A DNA stretch of 64,000 bases from Glandiceps talaboti (taxonomy: Eukaryota > Hemichordata > Enteropneusta > Spengelidae). Each line of letters opens with the position of its first letter. Position 1 is the stretch's first letter. Below are positions 25,801 through 36,955 of the stretch, one piece after another. Location: positions 13,988,209-14,052,208 of the forward strand of contig NC_135565.1 of assembly GCF_964340395.1 (NCBI RefSeq), written 5' to 3'. The position numbers and the translations under genes were made by a program. The notes beneath the pieces were generated by a model. The model was not told the DNA's origin and searched no databases. It was given only the letters and a program-made list of their open reading frames with translations.

Positions 25801-27604
25801 AACATAGAAGAAAGGAGCTAGTGTTATACAGGTATACAGGTATACAGGTACAATTCTGATTATAGGCCTTATTTAGGCCTCTGATATCAGATCATGTTAA
25901 ATTAAAGTCTTGTCAGTGCGTATGCTAGCATAGTCTTCAAATTTAAATTTCATTTGCAAGTCCTTCCCAGTGTCTATCTAAACGTCTCTCAAAATTATAT
26001 ACATTTGGTGCATCAACCACATGATTGGGAAGACTATTCCATTGGTTTATACTTCTATGTACAAAAGAAAATTTCCTAATATCCAGCCTAGTATGGACTT
26101 TGTACAGTTTATATTGATGCCCTCTAGTGTCACAATGTCTGGTCTTGAGAAAATCAGTCACTCTAGTGTCATATTCATAGTTATGAATATGTTATGTTAT
26201 TATATAGTATGTGTAGGTGTGATAACAGTCACATTTCCAGCCTCAGATTTATTCATGAGTTGGTGTGACAAGTCACATCTCCAGAATCAGAACCATTCTG
26301 TTAACGTAGAAGACCTGTGAAATATTAGCCAAACATAGAGTATTGCAAGGATTTGCAGAAGTTTGTATGTATTTCAACAAGTGAACCATATTACTACAGT
26401 GTTTAGAAAGGTAGTGCCGACTTGGTGTATGTATATTAATGATATTATGTAATGTTCCCCACAGCATCAAACCTACTTTGAAGAAAGTTAGTCGTACGGA
26501 CAAATTAGTCGAAAAGACAGAAGAAAAGAAAGGCATTGATGTTCAACTCAAGAGAGTTGAAAGGAAATCAGCCTCTGCTGAATTAGGAGAGGAAGAAGCC
26601 GATGTAAGTTACTTCTACTGACAACTCATATTATAGTGTTCTTTCATGAAATGGTTTCAGAGACCAAAAATATGTTTTGTAATAGCATTTTAAGTTACTC
26701 TTACCCACTACTCACACATTATAGTGTTTCACAAACCGAAAACACCTTTTGTACTAGCCATTTAAGTTTCTCCTGCCCAGTTATCAATACAGTGTTATGT
26801 CAAGAATTGTTTTCATCAGAAGGTTTCAAAGATGATAATACCTCATATACTAGCTAGTTAGAGACCAGAAAGGAGAATCTGGAGGCTAATCTGGTAACAT
26901 TTCCACAGAAAATGAAGTAATTTAGAGTAAGATTTTGATATTATCAAGAGAGCAAGTCGATTTTACAAGAGAAATTCATGTCCTTGTTATATTTGATGAC
27001 TGCCACTATACATGTATCTTAACGTTTGTACTCCTTTGCAAGTTGAGCAAACCATTTGCCAAGCAGTAGAACATATGTACAAAAGTATATTGGAAAGTAG
27101 CTACACGTTATGTCATCAAATTATTTGTTTAGTTTGTCAAAGAGCAAAGCTGCAGCTCATCCCATCACCAGTGACGATGAGATATGTAGAATATATTGTA
27201 CATGTTTCCAAGAATCAGTACGACTGTAACATATGGTTACTTTAGAATGGTAATTTAAAAACGAATGTGACATGCAATCATTGCCTGATCCAGGTCCATA
27301 GCAGACAGATTGTAATATCACATTCATTTCTAAATTACAATATCAAAGTAACTATATTTTACTGTCCTAGAGGAAAGTATGTTTTCACGAAGCAGAATAA
27401 CATGATAATTCTTCATTTGAAAGTTTCATACACTAAAATGAGAAAGAAAAACTATAAACTAACAAACTGCCAGATTCAGTTCATATGCTAATTTAATGTA
27501 TTTCACTTTGTCTATTTAATTGTTCAACGTTTAATGGGTTTTTCTGCTCTCCTTTACAGGACAAAGTTGATCTCCGTGCACAACTGAAGAAAGTTGAAAA
27601 ATAA
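10741..27604 (+). CDS. TnI: Troponin I, long N-terminal extension (12 coding exons)
   Basis: Inhibitory subunit of the troponin complex, which blocks actomyosin until calcium binds troponin C. Coding exons: 10741-10805, 11379-11471, 12196-12223, 14198-14398, 16672-16734, 17900-17947, 18551-18613, 23589-23693, 24842-25066, 25695-25738, 26465-26603, 27560-27604; all GT..AG, phases agree, 372 codons plus TAA. Residues 1-190 are an R/E/A-rich extension. From about 210 the protein matches TnI: KKKIGKLRRLDIKKQMMKK, an IT-arm helix (230-310), then RGKFIKPTLKKV, the counterpart of the vertebrate inhibitory peptide GKFKRPTLRRV and of fly RGKFVKPALKKV. Vertebrate TnI is about 180-210 residues, so this is unusually long; molluscan TnIs also carry long N-termini. 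The start is the first ATG after a 5' UTR acceptor, in context CAACCATGG. Exons 4-10 of the coding set are bounded by phase-0 introns downstream, so exon skipping would keep frame. Confidence 0.93.
11379..11471 (+). CDS. TnI: TnI coding exon 2 (residues 22-53)
   Basis: Acceptor TACTCCAG, donor GTGCGT. Encodes an AAAAQ stretch, an acidic linker NASLDADLEAL and the basic run RLRREERRRQREL. Phases 2 in, 2 out, so it can be skipped without a frameshift. Confidence 0.9.
12196..12223 (+). CDS. TnI: TnI coding exon 3, 28-nt microexon (residues 53-62)
   Basis: Encodes AAEENGPAE between acceptor CTTATAG and donor GTAAGA. It enters in phase 2 and leaves in phase 0, so it is required if both the neighbouring phase-2 and phase-0 exons are used. 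Microexon length makes it easy for gene finders to miss. Confidence 0.82.
12282..12359. repeat. 31-bp-arm inverted repeat (foldback) in TnI intron
   Basis: AGTAATAGAGAAGTTACC..GGAATCTA pairs with TAGATTCC..GGTAACCTCACTATTACT across a 15-base loop, with a few mismatches. Confidence 0.8.
12371..12470. repeat. 30-bp tandem repeat, 3 copies
   Basis: ATTCTACTAAGGAGTCCAGT plus ten variable bases, at 12371, 12401 and 12431, then a partial fourth copy. Confidence 0.9.
14198..14398 (+). CDS. TnI: TnI coding exon 4, EEEARKR repeat segment (residues 63-129)
   Basis: Starts PVEDYSTRRRRKEREAEEAR and continues as repeats of RREEEEAR/KREEEEEEAR, about 67 residues of probable single alpha-helix or coiled coil. 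Acceptor CAACTAG has a weak pyrimidine tract; donor is GTAGCA. Phase 0 at both ends. The repeated codons suggest the length varies by replication slippage. Confidence 0.9.
15300..15790. repeat. Degenerate repeat, GATAGCTATTAGTGATTC units
   Basis: Recurring pieces such as GATAGCTATTAGTGATTC, GCACATTAGC and TTCAAACTGAGTACA at roughly 60-120 bp spacing in the intron between TnI coding exons 4 and 5. Confidence 0.65.
16672..16734 (+). CDS. TnI: TnI coding exon 5, acidic A/P/E-rich (residues 130-150)
   Basis: 21 codons encoding an EAPAEAPEEEAPAAVD-type acidic stretch. Donor GTAAGT is perfect; acceptor GAATAG. Phase 0/0 cassette that changes the charge of the extension from mixed to acidic. Confidence 0.87.
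17305..17700. promoter_or_regulatory. Cluster of AGGTCA/TGACCT hexamers
   Basis: About ten perfect AGGTCA or TGACCT hexamers in roughly 400 bp, several arranged as GGTCATGACC palindromes. AGGTCA is the nuclear-receptor half-site. It lies in the intron just before the TnI alanine-rich exon at 17900. It may equally be a decayed simple repeat with no regulatory role. Confidence 0.4.
17900..17947 (+). CDS. TnI: TnI coding exon 6, alanine-rich (residues 151-166)
   Basis: 16 codons, EQAAQDTAAAEAAAAE, after a strong polypyrimidine acceptor (TTTTCTTTAG), donor GTAATA. Phase 0/0 cassette. Confidence 0.87.
18551..18613 (+). CDS. TnI: TnI coding exon 7, alanine-rich (residues 167-187)
   Basis: 21 codons beginning EQRQKEEAE followed by nine alanines (mainly GCA) and EEE. 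Acceptor TCTCTTTCAG, donor GTAACT. It begins EQ like the preceding exon and shares its E/A composition, so the two may be tandem duplicates. Phase 0/0. Confidence 0.87.
19670..20290. repeat. 31-bp minisatellite, about 20 copies
   Basis: Unit GACTGGTACTAAGTCAGTAA followed by TTTGGGCAAAT; positions vary between GGTACTAAG, GGTATTGAG and GGTACTGAG. Lies in the largest TnI coding intron (18614-23588). A short G homopolymer occurs at 19100-19117. Confidence 0.92.
21395..21590. repeat. About 65-bp tandem repeat, 3 degenerate copies
   Basis: Copies share CATGTGACCCAAACATTTCA and TTTTACTTCCTA. Confidence 0.75.
23589..23693 (+). CDS. TnI: TnI coding exon 8, start of conserved core (residues 188-222)
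   Basis: Carries KKKIGKLRRLDIK, matching the N-terminal troponin C-binding helix region of TnI (vertebrate KKKISASRKLQLK). Acceptor TTATGCAG, donor GTTGGT. It follows the largest coding intron, about 5 kb. Confidence 0.93.
24842..25066 (+). CDS. TnI: TnI coding exon 9, IT-arm helix (residues 223-297)
   Basis: 75 codons. Contains KQMMKKAQEGLQQEAEEREA and ELMEFVKKLHEKISKFEGDK, the TnT-binding heptad region equivalent to vertebrate [20 protein letters not shown]. Phase 0/0; donor GTTTGT. Confidence 0.95.
25255..25546. mobile_element. Palindromic MITE-like element, copy B (diverged)
   Basis: Shares with the other copies TGTACAATAACAA, TTTTACACATTTTT, TGTTTTGCAATTTATT and the end CATCCATATGGCCAC, but its left arm is badly eroded. 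Located in the intron between TnI coding exons 9 and 10. Confidence 0.72.
25695..25738 (+). CDS. TnI: TnI coding exon 10 (residues 298-312)
   Basis: Encodes IEDLKSRVNEARGKF; the last codon is split TT/C across the intron. RGKF is the start of the inhibitory region, as in fly DLRGKF and vertebrate DLRGKF. Donor GTAAGT. Confidence 0.95.
25943..26161 (-). pseudogene. LINE ORF2 C-terminal remnant
   Basis: A 72-residue reading frame with KLYKVHTRLDIRKFSFVHR, then INQWNSLPNHVV and FERRLDRHW. This K.F..R..N.WN.LP..V..A....F...LD.HW pattern is the usual C-terminal tail of reverse-transcriptase polyproteins of Jockey/CR1/L2-type LINEs. The RT domain itself is missing, so it is a 5'-truncated fossil, antisense within a TnI intron. 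Confidence 0.8.
26465..26603 (+). CDS. TnI: TnI coding exon 11, inhibitory and switch region (residues 312-358)
   Basis: Encodes IKPTLKKVSRTDKLVEK, the actin/TnC-binding inhibitory peptide plus switch region, then GIDVQLKRVERK and an acidic tail ending EEEAD. Acceptor CCCCACAG, donor GTAAGT. Confidence 0.95.
27560..27604 (+). CDS. TnI: TnI terminal coding exon (residues 359-372, stop)
   Basis: DKVDLRAQLKKVEK then TAA, after the strong acceptor CTCCTTTACAG. It resembles vertebrate LDLRAHLKQVKKED but stops there: the conserved DWR/DWS mobile domain seen in vertebrate and fly TnI is absent. A perfect GTAAGT sits 22 nt past the stop, so a 3' UTR intron or an alternative C-terminus is possible. 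Confidence 0.9.
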   Translation, partial: DKVDLRAQLKKVEK

Positions 27605-29911
27605 AATCTGTTATATGTATCTATAGTAAGTTTCTTTTAATATGTTCCTTGTAAGAATTCTGATTGATTATAATTTAAGAAAATATGTGCTTATAAAAAC
27701 CCCAGATAATTCATACATGTTTACATTTGGAGGATAATTTGTCTTTAGATAATTCTTTAAAATTCATCTTGATAATCATTTGTATACCACAATTTCTTAA
27801 GAGATGTACCATTACTGTTTCTGTCTGTTATTCAGAACATATGCTGTTAAATTTATGACATCATGAACATACAACCACACTTGTGCAACATACACAGTAA
27901 ACTCAGTGTTTTTGTTAGGACAGTTAAATCTACTGGAGTTCCAGTGTCATTTTGCCAGGGTTCCCAAACAAAATTACCATAGATTCTAAGGGGAAACACT
28001 GCCAATTTTACCCCTTTCTCCATTTCTGTTACCAAGGTTCCCCAACCTTAGCAAAAACACTGATACTAGTATATTTTGAATAGTTGAAATATTGGCCATT
28101 CTGGCTAAAATTATTTTGAATAAAAATGAAGTGAGCAATAATAATGTAGGTGCAAATATAGAGTCATGTACAGGAATGGAGAGTGGATATTGGAGGGTAT
28201 GTGCTGGTAGTAATACAGTAGTATTTGTTATTTCTACCATCATATTGCCTTAGATTTTTCTCTGAATACATTATGTCCTCAAGTTGAACAAAAAGGGGCA
28301 CCAATGAAAATCTATACAATGTGTTTGTATCCTGCCATATAGTAATCTGGGAATGATTTTCCTCGGATGTATTACATTCACTAAATTTGACTACTTACAA
28401 CAATTTTTCATTGATTGTACAGTATATTTCTTATGACTATTTTTGCAACCTTTCATATTCTTCCAAAATTATCTCAAACTTCTGACAGTGTTGAATTAAT
28501 TGTGTAAAATCTTTTGTTGTCGGTATTTGGAACTCTTCATACAACTACTCACAGCCATTACAGTTTTTCAATGAAAACACAAAGTTCCTTGTTTAATTAA
28601 CAGATTATTTTTGTTGCTTTTTTCAGCTTTCTGTGCATTTCTGGGGCATCTTACTACTTTGTCGTCCATCCAGTCAACAGCTACTTAACTCTGCAATATT
28701 TATCAAATCCATGAAAAAAGACACCTGTGGTGACCCAGCTTTATTCACCAAGAAGAAGACGGATCACTGTACAACATTTTATGAGCTTAGGGAGTTCATA
28801 GTAGATGTAGAATTTAGGCAGTACATTGCAATACATATTCTGACAAGGAGGACAGAACTTGGTAGTTCACCTGCAGCAAAAAAAAATGCAGCTCCCAAAT
28901 ATTTAAAAGTAGAATTTTTTAAAACTGTAGAATTTTTATGCATTTTTTTTAAATATGCAGTCTAAAGTAGATGATTTGTTCAAACCAAAGATTGTAACTC
29001 TGAAAGTAACCCACCTTTTGTAATCAAGGATTCGTCCATTCAAAACGACATTAGATGAATTTTTAGACACAGATTCAGCACATCTACATAAATATGTCTT
29101 GCCAGTTACTAGAGAATTTTTTTATTCCATTTTGACAATATTTTCAATGGTTTTAGATGAGCATATGTCATCAGTTGCTGTCTCTCCTAATTCCACATAC
29201 TGAATAAATAGCTGTAAAATGCAAAAACCAATTTTGTGCTGCCGTCTTCAATGTGATTTTTATTCAATTTTGTTCGATATATGTGCGAGTGGTTATGTTG
29301 GGGGTGTTATAAAATGCATGTTCCCATCTAGAACCATTGCCTGCATTTGCATTCTCTTTCCTAATATCAAAATCTAACATAATTAATTAATAGATGTCAT
29401 TTCATCATCAAAATTGTACTTAACCAGGTTTGATCACCCAGTAATACTACAAAGTGCTTTTTATTCAAAAATTATTATTTTTAAAAAATATTGATGTCAT
29501 GCATTTTAAAACCTATGCCATCAATCAATTTGACATTTTAATATAACTGCTGCTTCTCAGAAAGTTAAATAAAAATGTTTTTAATCCAAGTTCAAAGGTC
29601 AAAAACAAAATGGCTGCTGGCATACTATGACAGTTAAATCAATGTTTGAATATTTCACACTTCAGGCACATTGTAGTATTACTGGGCCATGTTGCTATGG
29701 TGATATCCGAATTTTCTCACCAGTCTATCAGGGGAATGTTATTCTGGAATATTGACTCCAAATATTGCATCAATATTTTTTCTCAGGAGTCTCACTTCAC
29801 CTTTAACCCACATATAGATACATATGACTGCATATCAGGTCGTAACTATTTTTCTACAAGTGAAATATTTAGATTTTTGACCTCATTTAATGTTTATAGT
29901 ATCGTTAAAGC

Positions 29912-30245
29912 AGCCAAATGGATGAGGATTGGGTGTTTATTTGGATTTTTAATTTGTAATACAATTTTAAAATGACTTCCTACTTGAAAATCAATGTGAA
30001 ACAGCATTGACCAAGTCTTTGTAACTCGCTACATTGCAAAAGATTAATAAATGTGTAAAATATTTGATACGGTACATGCAGTAACAAACTTTTTACACAT
30101 TTTTGATTTTGCAATGTATTGAGCTGCAAACAAAGACTTTGTATATGTTGTTTCACATTAATTTCTTCAAGTAGGAAGTCCTGATTAAATTGTTTTATAA
30201 ATTAAAAATCCAAACTAAATACCCAATCCTCATCCATATGGCCAT
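29912..30245. mobile_element. Palindromic MITE-like element, copy C (both arms intact)
   Basis: Left end GCCAAATGGATGAGGATTGG, right end CCAATCCTCATCCATATGGC; internal arms include TTCCTACTTGAAAATCAATG and its complement-like partner CATTAATTTCTTCAAGTAGG. About 330 bp, non-coding. Confidence 0.85.
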
Positions 30246-31843
30246 TTTATAATTTTAACAGCATAACTAATCTAACTCGCCCATTGTACAGACAAGTCAA
30301 ATATTTTTTGTAGACTAACAACAATTTTTTTTTCTGTAAATGTTTGCAATTCTCCAACCATACATTAGTCTTGGCAATAACATTTTAACTACTGCTTGGT
30401 AAAAAAAGGAATAGTCTAATATTAGTTACTGTCCAGTCAGTGCTAAATAGCTTTTTTGAAATAATTGTAATACATTTCTAAAAGGCTGTAAGGAGTTTTA
30501 GTAAAGAGCTTAACTGACATATCGGGTATATACAATGACCAAGTGACTTGAACCTAGTCACTGACTACACCCTCAGTAGCTAAGCTTAAAAACACCAGAA
30601 ACTCACATAAAACTGTGTAATTCCATGAAATATTATTACACATGTCGGCAAGTCACAAATGCTTTCCTCTGTGACAACAATGAGTATTAAACATTATAAG
30701 AAACTACCAAAGTAAATGGAATGTCTCTTATTGGAATTGGTGTACTGTATGCAAAGCAAAAGCACACCAGCACACCATCAGAAATAACATGGGGCTTCCA
30801 ATGTAAACACAAATACACGCTACTGAGGCAGTAGTCATTAGACATAAGAACTCTATACAGCCAAGGACCATGTGATTTAGAATAACCCTTTCCAGACACA
30901 GTGTCGTTTGTGTATGCATTAGTCATACAAGTCTGTCCAGCAGTGATATCTTTAAAGCTAGATACCCATACAGTTACAGTTTGTCGTGTGTTTTGAGAAG
31001 ATCAAAAACGAAACTCTGTACCCACATCAAAATGGGTTCTTTACTGATGGACATTTTGAGGAACTCAACAGTCACCCATGGTACTGTATCTGGAAAGGGT
31101 ATTTTTATGAGAATTTGAGCGTTTTTGATTAATCATACTTGAGAATCAACAAACCTAACTTACTGTATCACTGCAGCATAATATTTTTTATTTCAACTGC
31201 CCAAGTCAATAAAGAAAATCAAGCAATTGACAAGAATCTGTGGTTTTGACTGTCTTGTGATGGTGATCACGAATTCCTTTATACTGGCACTGTGCCAGCA
31301 TGTTAACCAATGAGATGATTGAATCCATGTGTGCCTGATGTGATGTGGTTAAAATTTATCACTTGGCTGATTGGTTGGTCAATGCGTGATCTTACCCTCT
31401 ACAAGAACTACACTACTTTGTAAATCATATTCTAAACTGCACTTAGAAAGAAAAATGAAAAGGTGGAGGAGGAAGAGAAGAAATATTTATCTTAGAACTC
31501 TATTTCTGTTCACTTCCACAATATGAATGTGGTGATTGCAACCATTCTCACAAGCAAGAGCATTCTTTTCTAAATAAATGAAACAAAAATGGCTGGTGAT
31601 TTTACAATGACTGCAAATTTTAAAACTTGGAGAAAACATTTGGTCACAATGTGTGACGTCCATGATGGCGTGTAGCACGGTGGTGATGTACTCACGAGAT
31701 AATTCTCATAAGCTTCTCTGAATGCAGAAGTGTCAACCATGATATTGAATAAATTACACCAACTCTGTCATAGAACCAGACAGAACAACAGGCTTTCAGA
31801 ATGAAAAGATACAATAGCAGCCATTTGGTGTACAAAGGTTGTG

Positions 31844-31845
<2 letters not shown>

Positions 31846-31933
<88 letters not shown>
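31846..31933. repeat. CT dinucleotide array, 88 bp
   Basis: Uninterrupted CT repeats; likely highly variable in length. Confidence 0.97.
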
Positions 31934-31935
<2 letters not shown>

Positions 31936-33654
31936 ACAATTATTACTATAATGGCCAAATTTAAAAAAAAATGTGTTTCCGATAATCCGCCGTCCCTAAA
32001 CATTTGTTAACATCTTAACAAAAAATGCTGAGGACATCTTTGTTGTCCTGACCTTCAAATACATCTATTTTCTTTCCCCAGTGATGCCAGCTCCGTGATA
32101 TTTGATCAAACTATCACAGACTGGTCGAAGGGGTATTTAGACCGACAATTCATCTATCTTTGAGTCTGCAATGTTTTCGAAAAAAAACAAAAAACAATAT
32201 TAATAAAATAAATTCCCGACTTACCTAGCTACCCTGTGTTCTTAGGGCGAGGTATCGGAAACACAACTGTTGGCCTAATGGAATCAGAGTCATATATATC
32301 GTTTATTTAGACATAAAAAGTTTATTTGTGCCCAAAACCTTTGATCCCTTCTGTATTTGTTTGGATAATGGACACAACTTTCATAAAATTGACAGATATA
32401 TTTAAAATCTACTAAAATATCTCTATATCTTATTCCTCTTTGACGAGCACTACAATTTGAAAGAAAGATATTTAGGAATCTAAAAGGATACCCTATAGCT
32501 TTAGATACCAGTGGAGTTTTGCATGGCGTCCATCTCAAGCAGGAAGTTTTCCCAGTATCCTTTGCGGAAAAAGTTCAGTGATAGAATTTTAACATATCTA
32601 AAGTTGTATAACTTTCATATGTTACGTTGTATTTCTAAAATTGACATACATACAAAGAAAAGCTATATCTAAAAGTGCAAATATGTTTGATTGGGCCTTT
32701 CCCTTCACCACAACACATTCATGCATAATCTACAACGATCTCCATTCGCTATTATCTTTTATCCCTATGTTTTAGGACTCCACTTTTAAAACTGTTCGCT
32801 ATGACATGCTTCTGTTGGGAAATATGCAATTTCGCAGACATACAATTTTTTGTATAAATTTAGGTACCAAAATTTGTAAAACAGTATACTATAGTTCAGT
32901 ACAATGATACTAATTTTGTTCACTTTCTCCTTAAATAAAGCTAATGATAATAATAATGATAATACAATAACAATGCAAAACTATAAATTGAAATGACATG
33001 AGGGCTTATCAGGTTGTAGTTCACTTACAAATTCATTTATACGGCAGTTTCATTGGATAATAATAACTTATAGACTAATGAAGAGTGTACATGTACATGT
33101 ATATCAAATTAATATTCTATCAATTCTAAAACTATAAAATATAGAATCAAGGAATATCTAAATCTAATATGTCAAATGAAAACACGGCAGGTCTATAATT
33201 ATCATAGTGCGACTGGTGCAAAAGAAGTAAAAATAATACTATAAAATATGTACAATTTAGGTATCAGATGTTTGATATCTAAATGTAATTGTTTACATGA
33301 ACATTCAATTTGCTTAAAAGTAACCTATTAACTAATACTCTGCTTGGTTTATACTTAAAGCCCCATCATTCAATCCCAGGTTCTCATATTAGTGTTATCT
33401 TATCAGTGAATCAATAACTAGGTAAAATCCATGTTTTGTTTAGGACCAACTCTTTCTATAGCTCTGCTAATTATAATTATGTCTCTAGTTTACCCCTAAT
33501 CCAACACGGACCTTAAGTTTTAAGCATTGTCTGATAGGCAATAGGGTCCCACATTTATTACTACTATTATTCAACTACAGCTGGTATATATACACGATTT
33601 GGATCATCTAAGCATGATTTCGATGATCATTCAGAAAGATGATATGCCACGTGC

Positions 33655-33885
33655 ATTAATGGGGAACGCCACTCCAGGAAATGAGACATTTTCATAAACT
33701 TTGGGTTTTAGAGAGTCGTGTCAAAATTTCACATCACCAACAATTACTTGCGATTTCAGAGAAACAAGAAGTAGTTAATCGTATGCTTTTATAGGGTATC
33801 TTTTCAATGGGTTATTGCATCATGGGAGTCATCAGAAATCGTGTATTCAATGGTTGAACACTATAATATTCATGAGTACAAAAAT
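33655..33885. repeat. Dispersed repeat, copy related to 8510-8740 and 48180-48660
   Basis: Shares TTTTCATAAAC, TTACATCACC-like, CAATTACTT, ATTTCAGAGAAACA, GCATTATGGGAGTCA-like and GTTGAACA..AATATTCATGAG with 8510-8740 in the same order. Unclassified. Confidence 0.7.
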
Positions 33886-34277
33886 GCATTACACTTCAGT
33901 GTAAAACAACTGTCATGTGCTATCAGCACGGATCTACTACATAGTTCCTTACTTAGCATTGTCTATGAACATTGAATCGTTGAATATAAAGTTACAGAAT
34001 CACATAATTTGAGGCTGAAGTGTTGGTAGCTGGATATGACGTATATATTGGGTCCAGATGGAATTACAATAACTAAAGAGATTCACAGGTTTCTGTTGAA
34101 GTAACTTATCATACAGACCTAAATTACTGTTCATCTACAATTGATATCTGAGTGTTACCACGACTTTGTTTAATGCTTTGAAAGTATGTATTGTTCATGC
34201 ACAATTGTTTTGATAGTGATATATCTTCTGATAGAATTTCTCCTTCCACATAAGTGACTTCGAGTCGACGACAATTG

Positions 34278-34304
34278 TTAGTACAGCTTCACAAGAGGTG
34301 GTGG
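34278..34304 (-). CDS. TnT: TnT gene 1 terminal coding exon (residues 381-388, stop)
   Basis: PPPLVKLY then TAA, in the required phase 0 after an excellent acceptor with a long pyrimidine tract (CTTTCCTCTTTGTTTCCAG). The PPP start also opens the terminal exon of TnT gene 2, which supports the call. Confidence 0.75.
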   Translation of the reverse strand, partial: PPPLVKLY

Positions 34305-34994
34305 CTGGAAACAAAGAGGAAAGAAGTTCATAGTTAAGAGCTCTGGAAGTTGAACGTTCGACTAAGGAAACATTTAGACAGACGTGTATTTGATGATAAC
34401 CCGATAAGAAAATCAGGATGCATCGAGAGAGGCAAGGTTGGGCCGAAGTATACAGGAGGCAGGGTTGGTCTTTGATGGGCTTCATCAATGAACATCCACC
34501 AGACAAAAGTGTGTCCAGTTGCTCTGTTGGTTTATAAGCTTGGATAGTACGTAACCATAGTAACATCGGCCAAAGTAATTGTAATCGCATAAGTTTTTAA
34601 TAAGATATGAAACACAACTTAGTTGGTTTGATGTGTTTTTGTTCTTTATATTGTCGAAAAAGTTGACTGGTTTTACCTTTGATGAAGTGTTGTTATCGGT
34701 TGGCTTAGATGTTTCAAACATAGCCAGGCGACCCCTGACCCCACCTTTACCAATGCTGCCTTCATCACGGTCTCGTTGAATACGTGACTTTGGAGAGAAA
34801 GTATTTGAATTCTGAGGAGATAAAAATTAAATCGATAATTCAAATTTTGCTTGTTGAATTAAGACATACATTAATCATTCGACCTTAACAGGAAATGTAT
34901 TTAGTCCGAGTTTCGCAAACATCAACACATGATTAATCGTTGTCATTGCAACAAACTGTTGTCTCTATTTTGTTGTCGCTGTCTTTGTCGTATA

Positions 34995-35046
<52 letters not shown>

Positions 35047-36860
35047 GGTGGTGGTGGTGGTGGTGGTGGTGGTGGTGGTGTAATCATTGTTATATTCTTT
35101 TTGACCTTGTCATTATCGTGGAATTAAATATTAAGTTAAGTTTAAATTTGTTGGAAACGTGAATTATCATATCATAAATGTATGTACATCCTAATGTGAA
35201 CTAGCCCAAGGACTACAAATCTGAAGTCCATATTCACAGTATCTTCAGAATGATTTAAAAGCCAATGACCAGTCTCAAAACTAAACATGAACACGGTTGC
35301 TAGAACATGTAGTCAATATAAATATATTCTTATAATAATCTTCATATCATGTCATATGTAGTCAATATTGTATATGAAACAATATTTGTACTCACCTGGT
35401 CTTCTGAGATAAAGTCTTTGTAACGGCTGACTCTTCCGACTTGACCCAAGATTTTTGGTTTGTTTGACCTAAGGCAGACAAGGTGGATTTAGTCAGACAA
35501 ATATTGAAATTAATTAATATGAAGATAACACTTATATAAAAAGAAATTATACTTAAATGACAAAGTGCATATAATAAGACATTTAAAATATTAACGTAGA
35601 AAACATAGGAAATAAACTCTTTAAATTTTTGTTGTTATCTTATTCACTTATTCTCACTTACAAACTTATTACTATTATAAAAAATCAAAGGGTCGGCGTA
35701 CACATTTGAGAAATAGAGATCAAAGTGATCTCAAAATTTTTACTTATTTTTGGAATCCAATATGGCCGCCGACTGTGTAATAACTTATAACCGCTATGAG
35801 AAAATATTGACGATTTACTTGAAAACAAAACGGTGGACCGAAAATTTCTTTTATTACTTCGAAAGGACCAGGAACAAGCTTTATGACAACGTTTTTGATT
35901 GAATTGAAGAACTTTAATTTTAACGAGATTTTTTTTAAGGAATGCTTTGGGCTAAACTACTTTTTTCTTCTTTCGTGGCCAATTGGTTTTATATTCAGTC
36001 TCTCGTCTAAGCATTCGCGTTGTTTGTTCCTATATAATAGTACCCGACAAAACATGTCAAATGGTTCAATTGAGTGACCAAGATAAAGGTATGTGTACTT
36101 ACGCATTTCTCATGACACCCAGTCTTTGCGTCAGTTCATTTAACTGTGAAAAAAGAACAGAACATATGAGTTTCCAATATTTTAAAGGGTTTGTCATTAA
36201 CCAGTATTAACAACGAAATGCGGCATAATAGAAAACATATTCCATATCTTTCAGCGAGTCGATTGATGTTGAAACTGAAATTAACAAATAATTAACGCTA
36301 CCAACCAAGCGATATCCAGTTTCTGTGGTATATAATACCACTTAATACCTTCTGAAAGTTAGGTTAACATTCCTTTTAATTGTCATCATGTTATTCTTCA
36401 CGTGTCTACAGAAAAAAAAGTTAAAAACAATAAACTTGTAACAAAAAGGGAATATTGTTGTTACCCTTACATCATAAGCCTGTCGTTCTTTGCGTTGACG
36501 TAGATCATAAACTGCACAGAGCACCTCTTCCAGATGTTTGTGAAGTTCAACAGCATAATCTTTCATTTCTCGCTTGGAACCTCCAGTTAACAGTGGTGGA
36601 ATCCTTTCTGCCAATACGTTTGCTCTCTTATCTGCTAGTTCACCTCTGCTCATTCTTGCGTCTTCCTTTGCACGACGGATGTTTTCCTGGTGGTTTCGGA
36701 TGTAAAAGTAACCATAAGTACAATCATAGGCACTTCTTTTCAGGTGATGAGCTGTTTTAAATATGTGTACTCGAATACCAAATCAATGTTAAAGTATACA
36801 CTAAAGTCATAAATTAGCACAAATTATATGAAAACATAGTATGCCATTCTCATTTGATAA

Positions 36861-36955
<95 letters not shown>

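Larger units (their letters stand above)
27605..34277. other. Intergenic region between converging TnI and TnT gene 1
   Basis: 3' UTRs and spacer. AATAAA motifs on + at 28119 and 29203 are candidate TnI polyadenylation signals; TTTATT at 33554-33559 (AATAAA on -) is a candidate for TnT gene 1. Contains a MITE copy (29912-30245), a CT array (31846-31933), a possible retroelement 3' end ending AATAAAGCTAATGATAATAA near 32935-32965 and a dispersed repeat at 33655-33885. Reading frames here show no family resemblance. Confidence 0.6.

Noticed and set aside
28633-28965. 110-codon + strand frame after TnI
   Set aside because: Composition looks like AT-rich noncoding sequence; no link to TnI phase or family.
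34485-34525. Alternative last TnT gene 1 exon reading SNWTHFCLVDVH
   Set aside because: In phase, but its acceptor lacks a pyrimidine tract; the PPPLVKLY exon at 34304 has a far better acceptor and a paralogous PPP start.
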